A stretch of 29,144 nucleotides of DNA. It comes from an uncultured Oscillospiraceae bacterium (GTDB lineage Bacteria > Bacillota > Clostridia > Oscillospirales > Oscillospiraceae). The stretch covers positions 1 through 29,144 of the forward strand of contig CAJUPS010000013.1 of assembly GCA_910588045.1 (NCBI GenBank), given 5' to 3'. How positions within the stretch are numbered: the stretch's first letter is position 1; each line of letters starts with the position of its first letter. The notes below the pieces were generated by a model. It did not search any database and was not told the DNA's origin. It saw only the letters and a list, made by a program, of their open reading frames with translations. Below are positions 21,950-29,144 of the stretch, in pieces. The translations under genes and the position numbers were made by a program.

Positions 21950-22719
21950 GGTTTTGATTTCGTCCACGCATTGTTAAAATAGTTTTTGAATGCCTCATAG
22001 GGAATTTCTCCTTCCACATACCGCTCAAAGAAATTATCATCATCAAAATGAGCGGAATCAATTAAGCGAGTCCTTATGTAGAGCTGCTTGTTTACTCTGG
22101 TAACTGTGGCCGATGCTGGAAAACTCAAAAGTCTGAGTTCAACCTTCTGACTTTTCCCCAGAGTCAGCTTGGAAATTTTGTCATTTAAGCCTCTAATGTT
22201 ATCCCGGGCTATTTGGGCGCTAATTTGCTCATTATCTGCCATTCCTTGAAAAAATGGCGAATCGGGGTCCTGGACGATCATTCGGAGTTGAAGATTTCCC
22301 ATCTTTAGCAAATTCTCGCTCTGCTCGGCCCAAAAATTGAACAACTCCATGCCAATAACATCTACTTCTAATTTTTTTCGGAGTCTATTTTCTTCTTCAA
22401 CCATTTGCGGAAAAGCGTCTTTCAGATGTTTGCCCTGCTTTATCCTCCCATTAACACTCATTCCTTTAGCGATCCGCGACATTTCTTGGGATGTACCTCG
22501 TACCAATTTATAGACTTCCTCAATGTCATGCTCCTGCGCCCAGTCAAGAATTGTGCTGGAAACAACCGTTGCAATCAGAGAAGAACCGACAGACACAAAA
22601 ATTGTGCGCTCCTGCGTATAGTACATTCCTACGGCAACTATTGCGACTCCAATTGCCAAAATGCACACCTTTGCAATGTTGTTTTGCCTTTTAGTCCCAG
22701 TAGACTTCTTGCCTCTCAT
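21931..22719 (-). CDS. Two-TM membrane protein with a cytosolic DUF5919-like domain
   Basis: A 262-aa protein. Two adjacent membrane helices (about residues 17-36, VCILAIGVAIVAVGMYY, and 40-55, FVSVGSSLIATVVSST) are followed by a helical linker and a soluble domain. That domain has VDVIGMELFNFWAEQSENLL, then LQLRMIVQDPDSPFF, and ends with a YEAFKNYFNNAWTKSKPW segment. From memory this order resembles DUF5919, a phospholipase-D-like fold found in signalling and conflict proteins; no HKD motif is visible. ATG 22719 has AGGAGG 9 nt upstream and overlaps the kinase gene by 29 nt. The layout is that of a membrane effector with a sensor domain, which is inference. Confidence 0.85.
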   Translation of the reverse strand: MRGKKSTGTKRQNNIAKVCILAIGVAIVAVGMYYTQERTIFVSVGSSLIATVVSSTILDWAQEHDIEEVYKLVRGTSQEMSRIAKGMSVNGRIKQGKHLKDAFPQMVEEENRLRKKLEVDVIGMELFNFWAEQSENLLKMGNLQLRMIVQDPDSPFFQGMADNEQISAQIARDNIRGLNDKISKLTLGKSQKVELRLLSFPASATVTRVNKQLYIRTRLIDSAHFDDDNFFERYVEGEIPYEAFKNYFNNAWTKSKPWGKHT

Positions 22720-23269
22720 GTCGTACTTCCTCCTTATGGTCATACTCGGTATTAGACTGAAATATTTGGTCAATCTTTTGATAAAATAAATCTAAATTTC
22801 CGCCATTTTCTATCAAATAATCATATGAAACATTATACGGTAAATCGCTGGTCCAATTTTTTTCTATCCGGCTGCGCTTATGAAGGGATATCCCGTCCTG
22901 CTTTCCCTTTTTGTATCGCCGCCTCCTAGTTATCGTAGGGCAATGGATTTTTATAACGCAGCAATCCTGATAGGCCCGTCTCACGCACGACAATTCCTGT
23001 TCTGTACGCAGACCACAGAATAACACTTTTTTGTTTGATTGATTTTGAGCGTCCTTAATTGCTTTTTCAATAAAAAGCGTGAGGTTTCCCTGCTGATAGT
23101 ATTTATCCGCAAATTGAGCCAGCAGTAGCTTTGACTCGCATGTCCGGTGCGCCTCCCTTACATAATCGCCTACTTCATATACTGCATACCCATATTGAAT
23201 ACGGACATATTCAGCAAAAGTCGTCTTACCAGAAGCGGATTCCCCCAGAACAACAAGCACGTTTCTCAA
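22691..23269 (-). CDS. P-loop nucleoside/nucleotide kinase-like protein
   Basis: A 192-aa P-loop protein with Walker A GESASGKTT at 9-17 and a kinase-type layout: YEVGDYVREAHR near 31-42, VLFCGLRTEQEL near 83-94, then an Arg/Lys-rich lid (TRRRRYKKGKQDG) around 113-125. It looks like a nucleoside-monophosphate or dephospho-CoA kinase relative, but the substrate cannot be read off. The start is TTG 23269, with GAGGG 7 nt upstream. It overlaps the 2TM gene, indicating cotranscription. Confidence 0.82.
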   Translation of the reverse strand: MRNVLVVLGESASGKTTFAEYVRIQYGYAVYEVGDYVREAHRTCESKLLLAQFADKYYQQGNLTLFIEKAIKDAQNQSNKKVLFCGLRTEQELSCVRRAYQDCCVIKIHCPTITRRRRYKKGKQDGISLHKRSRIEKNWTSDLPYNVSYDYLIENGGNLDLFYQKIDQIFQSNTEYDHKEEVRHERQEVYWD

Positions 23270-23303
23270 GCAGCATCCCTCATCATAGATTTATTTAGTA
23301 AGC

Positions 23304-23340
23304 GTAGCCCAAGGACTTGCACATATCGTCCGGTTGCTAC
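23304..23340 (-). other. Intergenic hairpin inside the island
   Basis: GTAGC...GGAC (23304-23316) pairs with GTCC...GCTAC (23328-23340) around an 11-nt loop, with a symmetric 4-nt internal loop. It lies between the 222-aa and kinase genes and may tune expression. Function unknown. Confidence 0.45.
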
Positions 23341-23358
23341 CCTCAATATGTTGAAACC

Positions 23359-24027
23359 TTATGGACATAATTTCGCACCCGGAGTGTCTTTGAGGCAGAC
23401 TATCTTTTTCAAAAGGTCTGTACAATCTAAGCGCAGCAGTTCATCACCGCCACTGGTCATTTCTTTTAACTTGAAAACAAGTTTTTCTGCTTCATCAATA
23501 ACCGCCTGATAGTCGTAGGGGGATATATATTGTTCTATATCATCAGCCATATCACCGGTTCTAAATGCAGCTTTAATCGTATAGGCATGTCCAGGCCTGC
23601 TTTGATAAAATGCTTTATAGAGGGATCGAATTGTTTTCGCAAGTTCATCTGCATATAAAAGCGGGTTGACTGTTAAACTCTGGAGCTTCATGATCGTTTG
23701 TTTGGCTGAGCGGAATTGCGTGACAATTTGTTGCTGGCTATATGGCGCTATGTTTCGATACCTGATGCGTTGAGTGATATGCGGAATAACAGAAAACAAT
23801 ATCCATAGCACGATCCAGATAACCAAGAACAGGGCTGCTGTAATTAGCATTTTTTCCCACAAATTCAATTCACTTATGGGGGTAATTACCGTCCCTTGCT
23901 GTGTATTCTGGATCGAATAAGACGTGCTGGATAGTTCATCATAGAGCGCGCTTGTCAAAATACTGGAAGCCACGGCGTACAGTGCGCTTGAAATATTATC
24001 CCAAGTAAAAATTATCTCTCTTTTCAA
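23359..24027 (-). CDS. Membrane protein of unknown function
   Basis: A 222-aa protein with one clear membrane helix (about 60-82, LITAALFLVIWIVLWILF) and a possible second near the N-terminus (SALYAVASSILTSALY). The rest is soluble and helical (FRSAKQTIMKLQSLTVNPLL, then KAFYQSRPGHAYTIKAAFR). No family recognised. Start is TTG 24027, with a GGGGGAG site about 9 nt upstream; no earlier ATG fits. Same orientation as its neighbours. Confidence 0.78.
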   Translation of the reverse strand: MKREIIFTWDNISSALYAVASSILTSALYDELSSTSYSIQNTQQGTVITPISELNLWEKMLITAALFLVIWIVLWILFSVIPHITQRIRYRNIAPYSQQQIVTQFRSAKQTIMKLQSLTVNPLLYADELAKTIRSLYKAFYQSRPGHAYTIKAAFRTGDMADDIEQYISPYDYQAVIDEAEKLVFKLKEMTSGGDELLRLDCTDLLKKIVCLKDTPGAKLCP

Positions 24028-24073
24028 TGCAATTCTCTCCCCCTATCCTTTATGCAGCCTAACAGACGCAAGA

Positions 24074-24676
24074 TCACTGGTTCCCTACAGGTGTTCTTGG
24101 GATGGCTGGGAAATCCTCCGCAGTCGGCAACACAGCTTCTCTGCTTTGAAAAACGCGAGAAACCGGCCAATAGGAGGCCAGTAAGAAGCGAGCGATCTCA
24201 TCAGTCTGATTATACTGGTAGTATCTCTCCGCCAACGCGCTAATATAATCCGCTAATTTCTGGAGGAGGATATCATCTTGGCTATCTGTATTGTCACGGA
24301 TAATCTTATAGATTATATAAAGAATCAACAGGGCATATCCTGATATGCGTCCGCCTTTTCTCCGGCAGCGGCAAGCCCCTTCCAGTTCCCTGATTTGTAT
24401 TTGCGATGTTCGCTTATACATATTTTCATGCTCGGATTGAAACTGCCCTAATTGATGAATGAGCTTATTTGCCTCCTGAACAATAAAAGCTCGAGTCTTA
24501 CGGTGAGACGGGCAACCCATCCAGTTGAGCAGCGAGACTTCCTTGCCTTTCCGATCATATTTTTTCTTGGACTTTGCAACCATATCAATCAATCCAAGAA
24601 AATCCGGCGCCGCTGGTAATGGCGCCTCATTGTAAAAAGTTTGCCCGATATTCAGATATACCCGTGGAGTACACAT
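24074..24676 (-). CDS. Hypothetical protein with a single membrane segment
   Basis: A 200-aa protein with a hydrophobic segment around 118-130 (SGYALLILYIIYKII), a basic stretch before it (CRCRRKGGR), and a helical C-terminal region. I recognise no domain. ATG 24676 has TTGAGG with the GAGG 9 nt upstream; the TTG of that site is in frame and could be mistaken for a start. Confidence 0.72.
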   Translation of the reverse strand: MCTPRVYLNIGQTFYNEAPLPAAPDFLGLIDMVAKSKKKYDRKGKEVSLLNWMGCPSHRKTRAFIVQEANKLIHQLGQFQSEHENMYKRTSQIQIRELEGACRCRRKGGRISGYALLILYIIYKIIRDNTDSQDDILLQKLADYISALAERYYQYNQTDEIARFLLASYWPVSRVFQSREAVLPTAEDFPAIPRTPVGNQ

Positions 24677-24758
24677 AATAATCGACCTCAAATCTTTCTT
24701 TTTGAAATATGGTCTAAGCCCACAGCTTAAGCCATGGGGATATAAATATATCGATGAA

Positions 24759-25667
24759 TCAGATCAATCCTCGAATCTTTTTGTTATTATCAATATACGT
24801 GTCAATAAGGAAGAGAACCCCAATTATAGCTGCCACTGGACTATTGCTTTCCTCTGCAACAGCGTATACCAGTACCAATGAAATGTAGGTGCTATTTTTC
24901 AAAATCTGATACAATTTGTCGTCTGTTATATATAATTGCAACCAAGTGTCCGCGAAAGATTTCTTGTTCAACCAAGAGGAAATTTTACGCAGCATCGAAC
25001 TCAAAAGAATTGATATTACTGCTAAGATGACGTATTGATACACCATCAACATTGCTAATTTAGTCCAAAAGGGTGTCCCAATCTGGTATTTGTCTAAGAA
25101 GCCCTCAGCATGAATAACATACAGATAAAGCATAATAAATGATAGCGCAAATTCAACTGAGCTGGCAATTATAAGCTTTGCCCAAGTTGTGATTCCATCA
25201 ATGATGGTCTCATACACGGCCTCAAATTTTCCTCTTCCCAAAACTAATTTGCCAACGGGTTCTATAAAAAATATATAAGACACCACAAGGCTTATACAAA
25301 CAAAGCGAAAGACAAGGCCAGAACTGTCATTGCCTGTAAATCTATAATAGTTTTGAACTGCACAAATAGACCTGACCACAAGCAACGCAAAATGTACCAG
25401 ACAGGCTATGAGATAAGTGCAGCTTGCAATAACAACTTTTTGATAAGCATTCATAAAATCCTCAACAGATGAAGATTTTATGCCAGAACCGGTTACTTTC
25501 CATCTCAAATTCTTAGGCCACAAATCAGAAATTCTATCAATTACAATCTTGGCCCTCTTAAATTTCCCTGTCTCAATAATATTAGAAAATGACTGGGCAG
25601 CATATACCAGCCACAGCATTGGGAGAATAGGGAAAAAAGTCATAAAAATTTCTTGTACCACCAACAT
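24759..25667 (-). CDS. Polytopic membrane protein, first gene of the island
   Basis: A 302-aa protein with about six membrane helices: near 8-25, 78-98, 118-138, 165-188, 205-228 and 262-285. No transporter signature is evident. GGAGG lies about 10 nt before ATG 25667. I found no convincing promoter upstream, so the operon start is undefined. It may form the membrane part of the proposed system. Confidence 0.78.
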   Translation of the reverse strand: MLVVQEIFMTFFPILPMLWLVYAAQSFSNIIETGKFKRAKIVIDRISDLWPKNLRWKVTGSGIKSSSVEDFMNAYQKVVIASCTYLIACLVHFALLVVRSICAVQNYYRFTGNDSSGLVFRFVCISLVVSYIFFIEPVGKLVLGRGKFEAVYETIIDGITTWAKLIIASSVEFALSFIMLYLYVIHAEGFLDKYQIGTPFWTKLAMLMVYQYVILAVISILLSSMLRKISSWLNKKSFADTWLQLYITDDKLYQILKNSTYISLVLVYAVAEESNSPVAAIIGVLFLIDTYIDNNKKIRGLI

Positions 25668-25714
25668 TAGCTTCTCTCCTCCGTTCGACCTTTTTCGCGC
25701 TTCATAGGGTTTCA

Positions 25715-25742
25715 GGGGCCGGATGCCGAAGCATCCGGCCCC
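25715..25742. terminator. Hairpin between the surface-protein gene and the island
   Basis: GGGGCCGGATGC (25715-25726) pairs perfectly with 25731-25742 across CGAA. It is a 12-bp GC-rich stem with only weak T-tracts. It lies downstream of the SLH gene on the minus strand and may terminate it. Confidence 0.7.
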
Positions 25743-25816
25743 CTTTCCGTCAGCTATACTGCTGGCGTGCCAGGTCAGGTCTCTCTGCCGCCGCTGTCCG
25801 GCGTCAGGCTCGGTTG

Positions 25817-28800
25817 TTAGGTGTTGGCGTTGGCCCAGGACTCCTCCAGAGCTTTCCAGTCACGGACTTCCAGGATCTCGGTCCAGGTCTCCACGACGCC
25901 CAGGTCCGCATCACGCTCGTAGGCGTGCTCGTTGGTGGCTTCCTGGACGGCCTCGTAGTACCAGGCATCCTCGGGGTTGTCAACCCACTTCTTCATGGTA
26001 TCCAGCATATGGTCCGCATCGGGGATACGGTCCAGCATACGGTTGACAATGGTCATGACTTCGGCACGGGTGATGGGATCGTTGGGACGGAACTTGTTGC
26101 CGTCGCCGCGGACCCAACCGGCCTTGGCAGCCAGACGGATCTCCTTGGCGGCCCAGTGGTTGGCGGTGTCGGAGAAGTCGCCCGTACCGTCGTCGGTGTA
26201 CTCATCACTGAGGAACCGGGCGGCGATGGCGGCGAACTCCGCACGGGTGATGCTGGCGTTGGGCTTGAAGCTGCCGTCAGCATAGCCGTTCAGCGCGCCG
26301 GCGTTGGCACAGGTGGAGATCGCGTTGTTGTACCAACTGCCAGCCTGGACATCTGAGAAGTCATTGGAGGTGGACCAGTTGGCGTTCCGATACTCGTCGG
26401 TCATCAGGCGGAAGAAGATGGTGGCAACCTCGGCGCGGGTGATGTTGTTGAGAGGCCGCACGTGATCCTCGTCGTAGCCGATGATGTAAGCGAAGTGGTC
26501 CACATCGTTCAGGCCAACCGCTCCGGCCAGAGGCACGTCTTCATCGGTGATGGTCGTGCCGGGGTCAAGCGGTGTGGGTGTGTCGGGGATAACCGTCGGG
26601 CCGGGCGTAGGTGTTACAGGCGTCACCGGCGTGACGGGGGGTGTAACAGGCACGACGGGGCCCTCCTCGACGGTGTAAATGACGGTCAGCTCCACATTCT
26701 CGCCTCTGATAGTGCCACTCACTGTAGTCTGACTGGCAGTGAAGCCTGCAATCACAGGGGAGGGAACGCTATAGCTTGCGCCATCTGCAAGAGCTGCGGA
26801 AATATAGTCTTCCGCAGCCTGACCGCCGGCCGCATACACATAGTGGATCGTCACAGTGTAGGTACTAGGGATATATTCATAGTTGGCAGTGATGGTGATG
26901 TTGCCATCGCTGTCCTCTTTGGGGGCAGTCCATCCCGTGAACCTGTAGCCTACATTCTCGTGATCGGGTGCGCTGGGATAAGTGGGAATCTTGGAGCCAC
27001 GGTCGATAGTCTCCTGAGTGATCCGGCTATTGGTATAACCATCCACCCAGGTCACTGTGATCGTTTCCGGCGGAGCCACAGGCTGCTCACAGCGCACATG
27101 GAAAGTCACGGTGCTGGTATAGCCCTGTGCGATGACCCATCCGCCAGTGACAGTGGGAGCGGAGAAACTGATGGCCTCGACAGACATGAGCGGGATAGGT
27201 TCGGCAATGTTAATGTTGATGTCATCCTTGGACAGATCAACATCGCCATTGTTCTCCTCAGTTCCAGACTCATCACCGCTGTCATCATCAATGAAATTAC
27301 CGTTACCGGTTTCCTCACTGCTGTTGTCAGTGATGCTGCTGTCTTCGCTGCTGTCTTCGCTGCCAGCCTCGGCGTCAGCATCCGGGGTGGTCACGTCGGC
27401 GTCATTATCAACATTGTTGTCAACGACATCGTCAGTGCTTTCGTCCTCGGAATTGATGTCGGAAGCAGCATCATCCATTTCATCGTCCTCTGTCTCATCA
27501 TCGCTGACGGTTGCGGGAACATCGCCATCAACTACATACTCAAGCATGATGGTCTTGGCTGGCTGGCCAACAAGGCTGTGGTCGCCGCCATACGCCTTCA
27601 CGTAGAGGTCGTTGTAGATGATCAGAGTGCAAGCGCCGTTGGCTACGAAGGTCTCATAGCTGCCCTCCATCAGAGGATAGCTGCGAGTCTCAGGGCTGTG
27701 CGTTGCGTTGGTTTCGCACTCCACTTCCACCGTGATACCCAGGTTTCTCAGTTCCTCGAAGGTCGGGCCCTCGGGATTGACTACCAGGGTGCGGTAGTTT
27801 GCAGTGATGATGATGTCGCCATTGCCAAGAGTCTGCAGCGTCCACTGCTCAAAGGTATACCCAGCGTGTGCAGGAACAAGGGGATACTGATCCTCGGGGA
27901 TCGTTGTGGTCCCCTTGTCATACACATCAGGCAGTTCCTTCAGGATGTCGCCGTTGTAGCCGTCCACCCAGGTGACGTTGATCTTCTCAGCCACAATGTC
28001 CTCTGTGACCACAGTTGTAACCACGTTGGAATCCTTGGACCCGGTCTCTGTGCTATTGGCGTTGGCCTTGTTGGTCACCGTACCAGCAGCCTTGGCGGCA
28101 GCCGTGATCACCAACTCAACCCTATTGCCGGGAGCCAGAATACCGATGTTCACGTGGACTGCATTGTTGTTGAGAGTGGGGATAGCATCAGAGCCAACCA
28201 GCGTGGCGTTCTTCAGCTCCGCGTTGGGATTCAATGCATCATGAACCGTCACATTGGTGGCATCGGCAGTGCCGGTGTTCTCCACCGTGATCGTATAGAT
28301 GATGTCCTCGCCAACCTTCACTGCAGTGCTGCCGCTCTTGGTAACGGTCAGTTCAGGTACGCCCGGGATGTCCTCGGTGACCGTGGTCATAACCACATTG
28401 GAGTCTTTGGACCCGGTCTCTTTGCTGCTAGCGTTAGCCTTGTTGGTTACAGCACCAGCCGCCTTGGCGGTTGTTGTGATAGCCAGCTCGGCCTTGTCGC
28501 CAGGAGCCAGAGTTCCAACCACCACATGAATGGCATTTGCTTCAGCGTTGAAGCTGTATCTGACATCCGCACCATTCAGGGTTACGTTCTTAAACTCCAC
28601 AGAGGAATCCAGGCGGTCGTAGACAGCTACGTTGGTGGCAGTAGCGTTGCCGCTGTTGGTCACGGTGATGGTGTAGACGATATTCTCGCCTACCTTCACT
28701 GCATTAGTGGCGCTCTTAGTGACCGTAAGGTTTGGAGCGGTCTTCTCGACCTCGCCGGGCGTCTCCTCGGTGTCGTCCTTGTCGCCCACGGAAGCGGTGT

Positions 28801-29144
28801 TGGTCAGCACGCCGTTGGCCAGATCGTCCTTGGTGAAGCTCTTGGTCACGTAGATGACCGCTTCGCCGGAGGCGTCGATCGTGCCGGTCAGGCTGGTGCC
28901 GCCTACCGGGGTCGCATCGTCGTCGGCCACAGTGTACTCGGCTCCCTCATCGCCGGTGACGGTGATGGCGTAGAGCAGGGTCACGCTGCTGCCGTCCGCA
29001 GGCAGGACCACGGGCTCCGCAGTGTTGATACCGGTGGTGTCAACGCCAGCGGGAATGGTGGTCAGACGAGTCTTGGTCACGCTGGTGATGGTCTTCTCGA
29101 CCTCGCCGGGCGTCTCCTCGGTGTCGTCCTTGTCGCCCACGGAA
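25817..29144 (-). CDS. SLH-anchored repetitive surface protein, C-terminal part
   Basis: The frame has no start inside the window; at least 1108 codons are present. Order: a 117-codon repeat unit (SVGDKDDTEETPGEVEK ends each), two DUF11-like repeats (VTKSATNAVKVGENIVYTIT and the related VTKSGSTAVKVGEDIIYTIT, about 127 residues apart), a Listeria-Bacteroides-type repeat starting VTWVDGYNGD, a long Asp/Glu/Ser-rich linker, a second VTWVDGYTNS repeat, a MucBP-like YTVTIHYVYAAGG segment, a Pro/Thr linker, and three SLH domains each carrying TRAE. It is probably bound to cell-wall polymer through the SLH domains. Composition is typical of the host rather than the AT-rich island. Confidence 0.92.
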   Translation of the reverse strand, partial: SVGDKDDTEETPGEVEKTITSVTKTRLTTIPAGVDTTGINTAEPVVLPADGSSVTLLYAITVTGDEGAEYTVADDDATPVGGTSLTGTIDASGEAVIYVTKSFTKDDLANGVLTNTASVGDKDDTEETPGEVEKTAPNLTVTKSATNAVKVGENIVYTITVTNSGNATATNVAVYDRLDSSVEFKNVTLNGADVRYSFNAEANAIHVVVGTLAPGDKAELAITTTAKAAGAVTNKANASSKETGSKDSNVVMTTVTEDIPGVPELTVTKSGSTAVKVGEDIIYTITVENTGTADATNVTVHDALNPNAELKNATLVGSDAIPTLNNNAVHVNIGILAPGNRVELVITAAAKAAGTVTNKANANSTETGSKDSNVVTTVVTEDIVAEKINVTWVDGYNGDILKELPDVYDKGTTTIPEDQYPLVPAHAGYTFEQWTLQTLGNGDIIITANYRTLVVNPEGPTFEELRNLGITVEVECETNATHSPETRSYPLMEGSYETFVANGACTLIIYNDLYVKAYGGDHSLVGQPAKTIMLEYVVDGDVPATVSDDETEDDEMDDAASDINSEDESTDDVVDNNVDNDADVTTPDADAEAGSEDSSEDSSITDNSSEETGNGNFIDDDSGDESGTEENNGDVDLSKDDININIAEPIPLMSVEAISFSAPTVTGGWVIAQGYTSTVTFHVRCEQPVAPPETITVTWVDGYTNSRITQETIDRGSKIPTYPSAPDHENVGYRFTGWTAPKEDSDGNITITANYEYIPSTYTVTIHYVYAAGGQAAEDYISAALADGASYSVPSPVIAGFTASQTTVSGTIRGENVELTVIYTVEEGPVVPVTPPVTPVTPVTPTPGPTVIPDTPTPLDPGTTITDEDVPLAGAVGLNDVDHFAYIIGYDEDHVRPLNNITRAEVATIFFRLMTDEYRNANWSTSNDFSDVQAGSWYNNAISTCANAGALNGYADGSFKPNASITRAEFAAIAARFLSDEYTDDGTGDFSDTANHWAAKEIRLAAKAGWVRGDGNKFRPNDPITRAEVMTIVNRMLDRIPDADHMLDTMKKWVDNPEDAWYYEAVQEATNEHAYERDADLGVVETWTEILEVRDWKALEESWANANT

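Noticed and set aside
25817..29144. Repetitive DNA considered as a CRISPR or satellite array
   Set aside because: The repeats are in frame and encode DUF11-like, Listeria-Bacteroides-type and SLH domains; no short regular repeat-spacer pattern exists.

Overview
The window looks like a chromosomal segment of a high-GC gut Clostridia bacterium, probably Oscillospiraceae in the Flavonifractor / Pseudoflavonifractor / Oscillibacter range. That placement rests on the housekeeping genes (xpt-guaA, pgsA, rimO, recX, gpsA, plsY, der, a DUF512/PDZ radical-SAM protein, queT), strong AGGAGG ribosome binding sites, SLH-type surface proteins and clostridial-type integrase modules. No species was identified.

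Layout. (1) 1-2276: end of an integrative element. A mob-like gene is cut by the window edge and is followed, moving right, by a tyrosine integrase, a small HTH protein and a divergent XRE regulator. The element abuts the 3' end of guaA, a known type of integration site. (2) 2277-14023: mostly minus-strand housekeeping genes in three groups: xpt-guaA (GMP supply); rimO-hypothetical-pgsA; and der-plsY-gpsA-recX-NUDIX (GTPase, phospholipid synthesis, RecA modulation), with the DUF512 radical-SAM gene upstream of der. A roughly 350-bp structured repeat occurs twice here, plus a shorter diverged inverted copy. Copies two and three bracket a small insert (XRE gene and 80-aa gene) that separates the DUF512 gene from der. 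(3) 14142-16436: plus-strand queT with a structured leader, an ADP-ribosylglycohydrolase, a tiny ORF, then tRNA-Leu(TAA) and initiator tRNA-Met with strong promoter and terminator. (4) 16440-19550: a second integration module beside the initiator tRNA: integrase, excisionase-like protein, MazF/PemK toxin without visible antitoxin, a long stretch without a convincing gene, and a sigma-like factor. (5) 19994-25667: a visibly AT-richer minus-strand island of seven genes: three membrane proteins of unknown function, a P-loop kinase, a 2TM protein with a soluble sensor/effector-like domain, a beta-RFAP-synthase-like GHMP protein and a PfkB kinase. (6) 25817-29144: the C-terminal part of a large repetitive SLH-anchored surface protein, cut by the right edge.

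The two most interesting signals are the AT-rich island, which could be an undescribed nucleotide-metabolism or conflict system, and the structured repeat. The repeat has two hairpins with compensatory changes between copies. In all three cases it lies just downstream of a gene in the same relative orientation, so that a hairpin plus T-run could act as a terminator.
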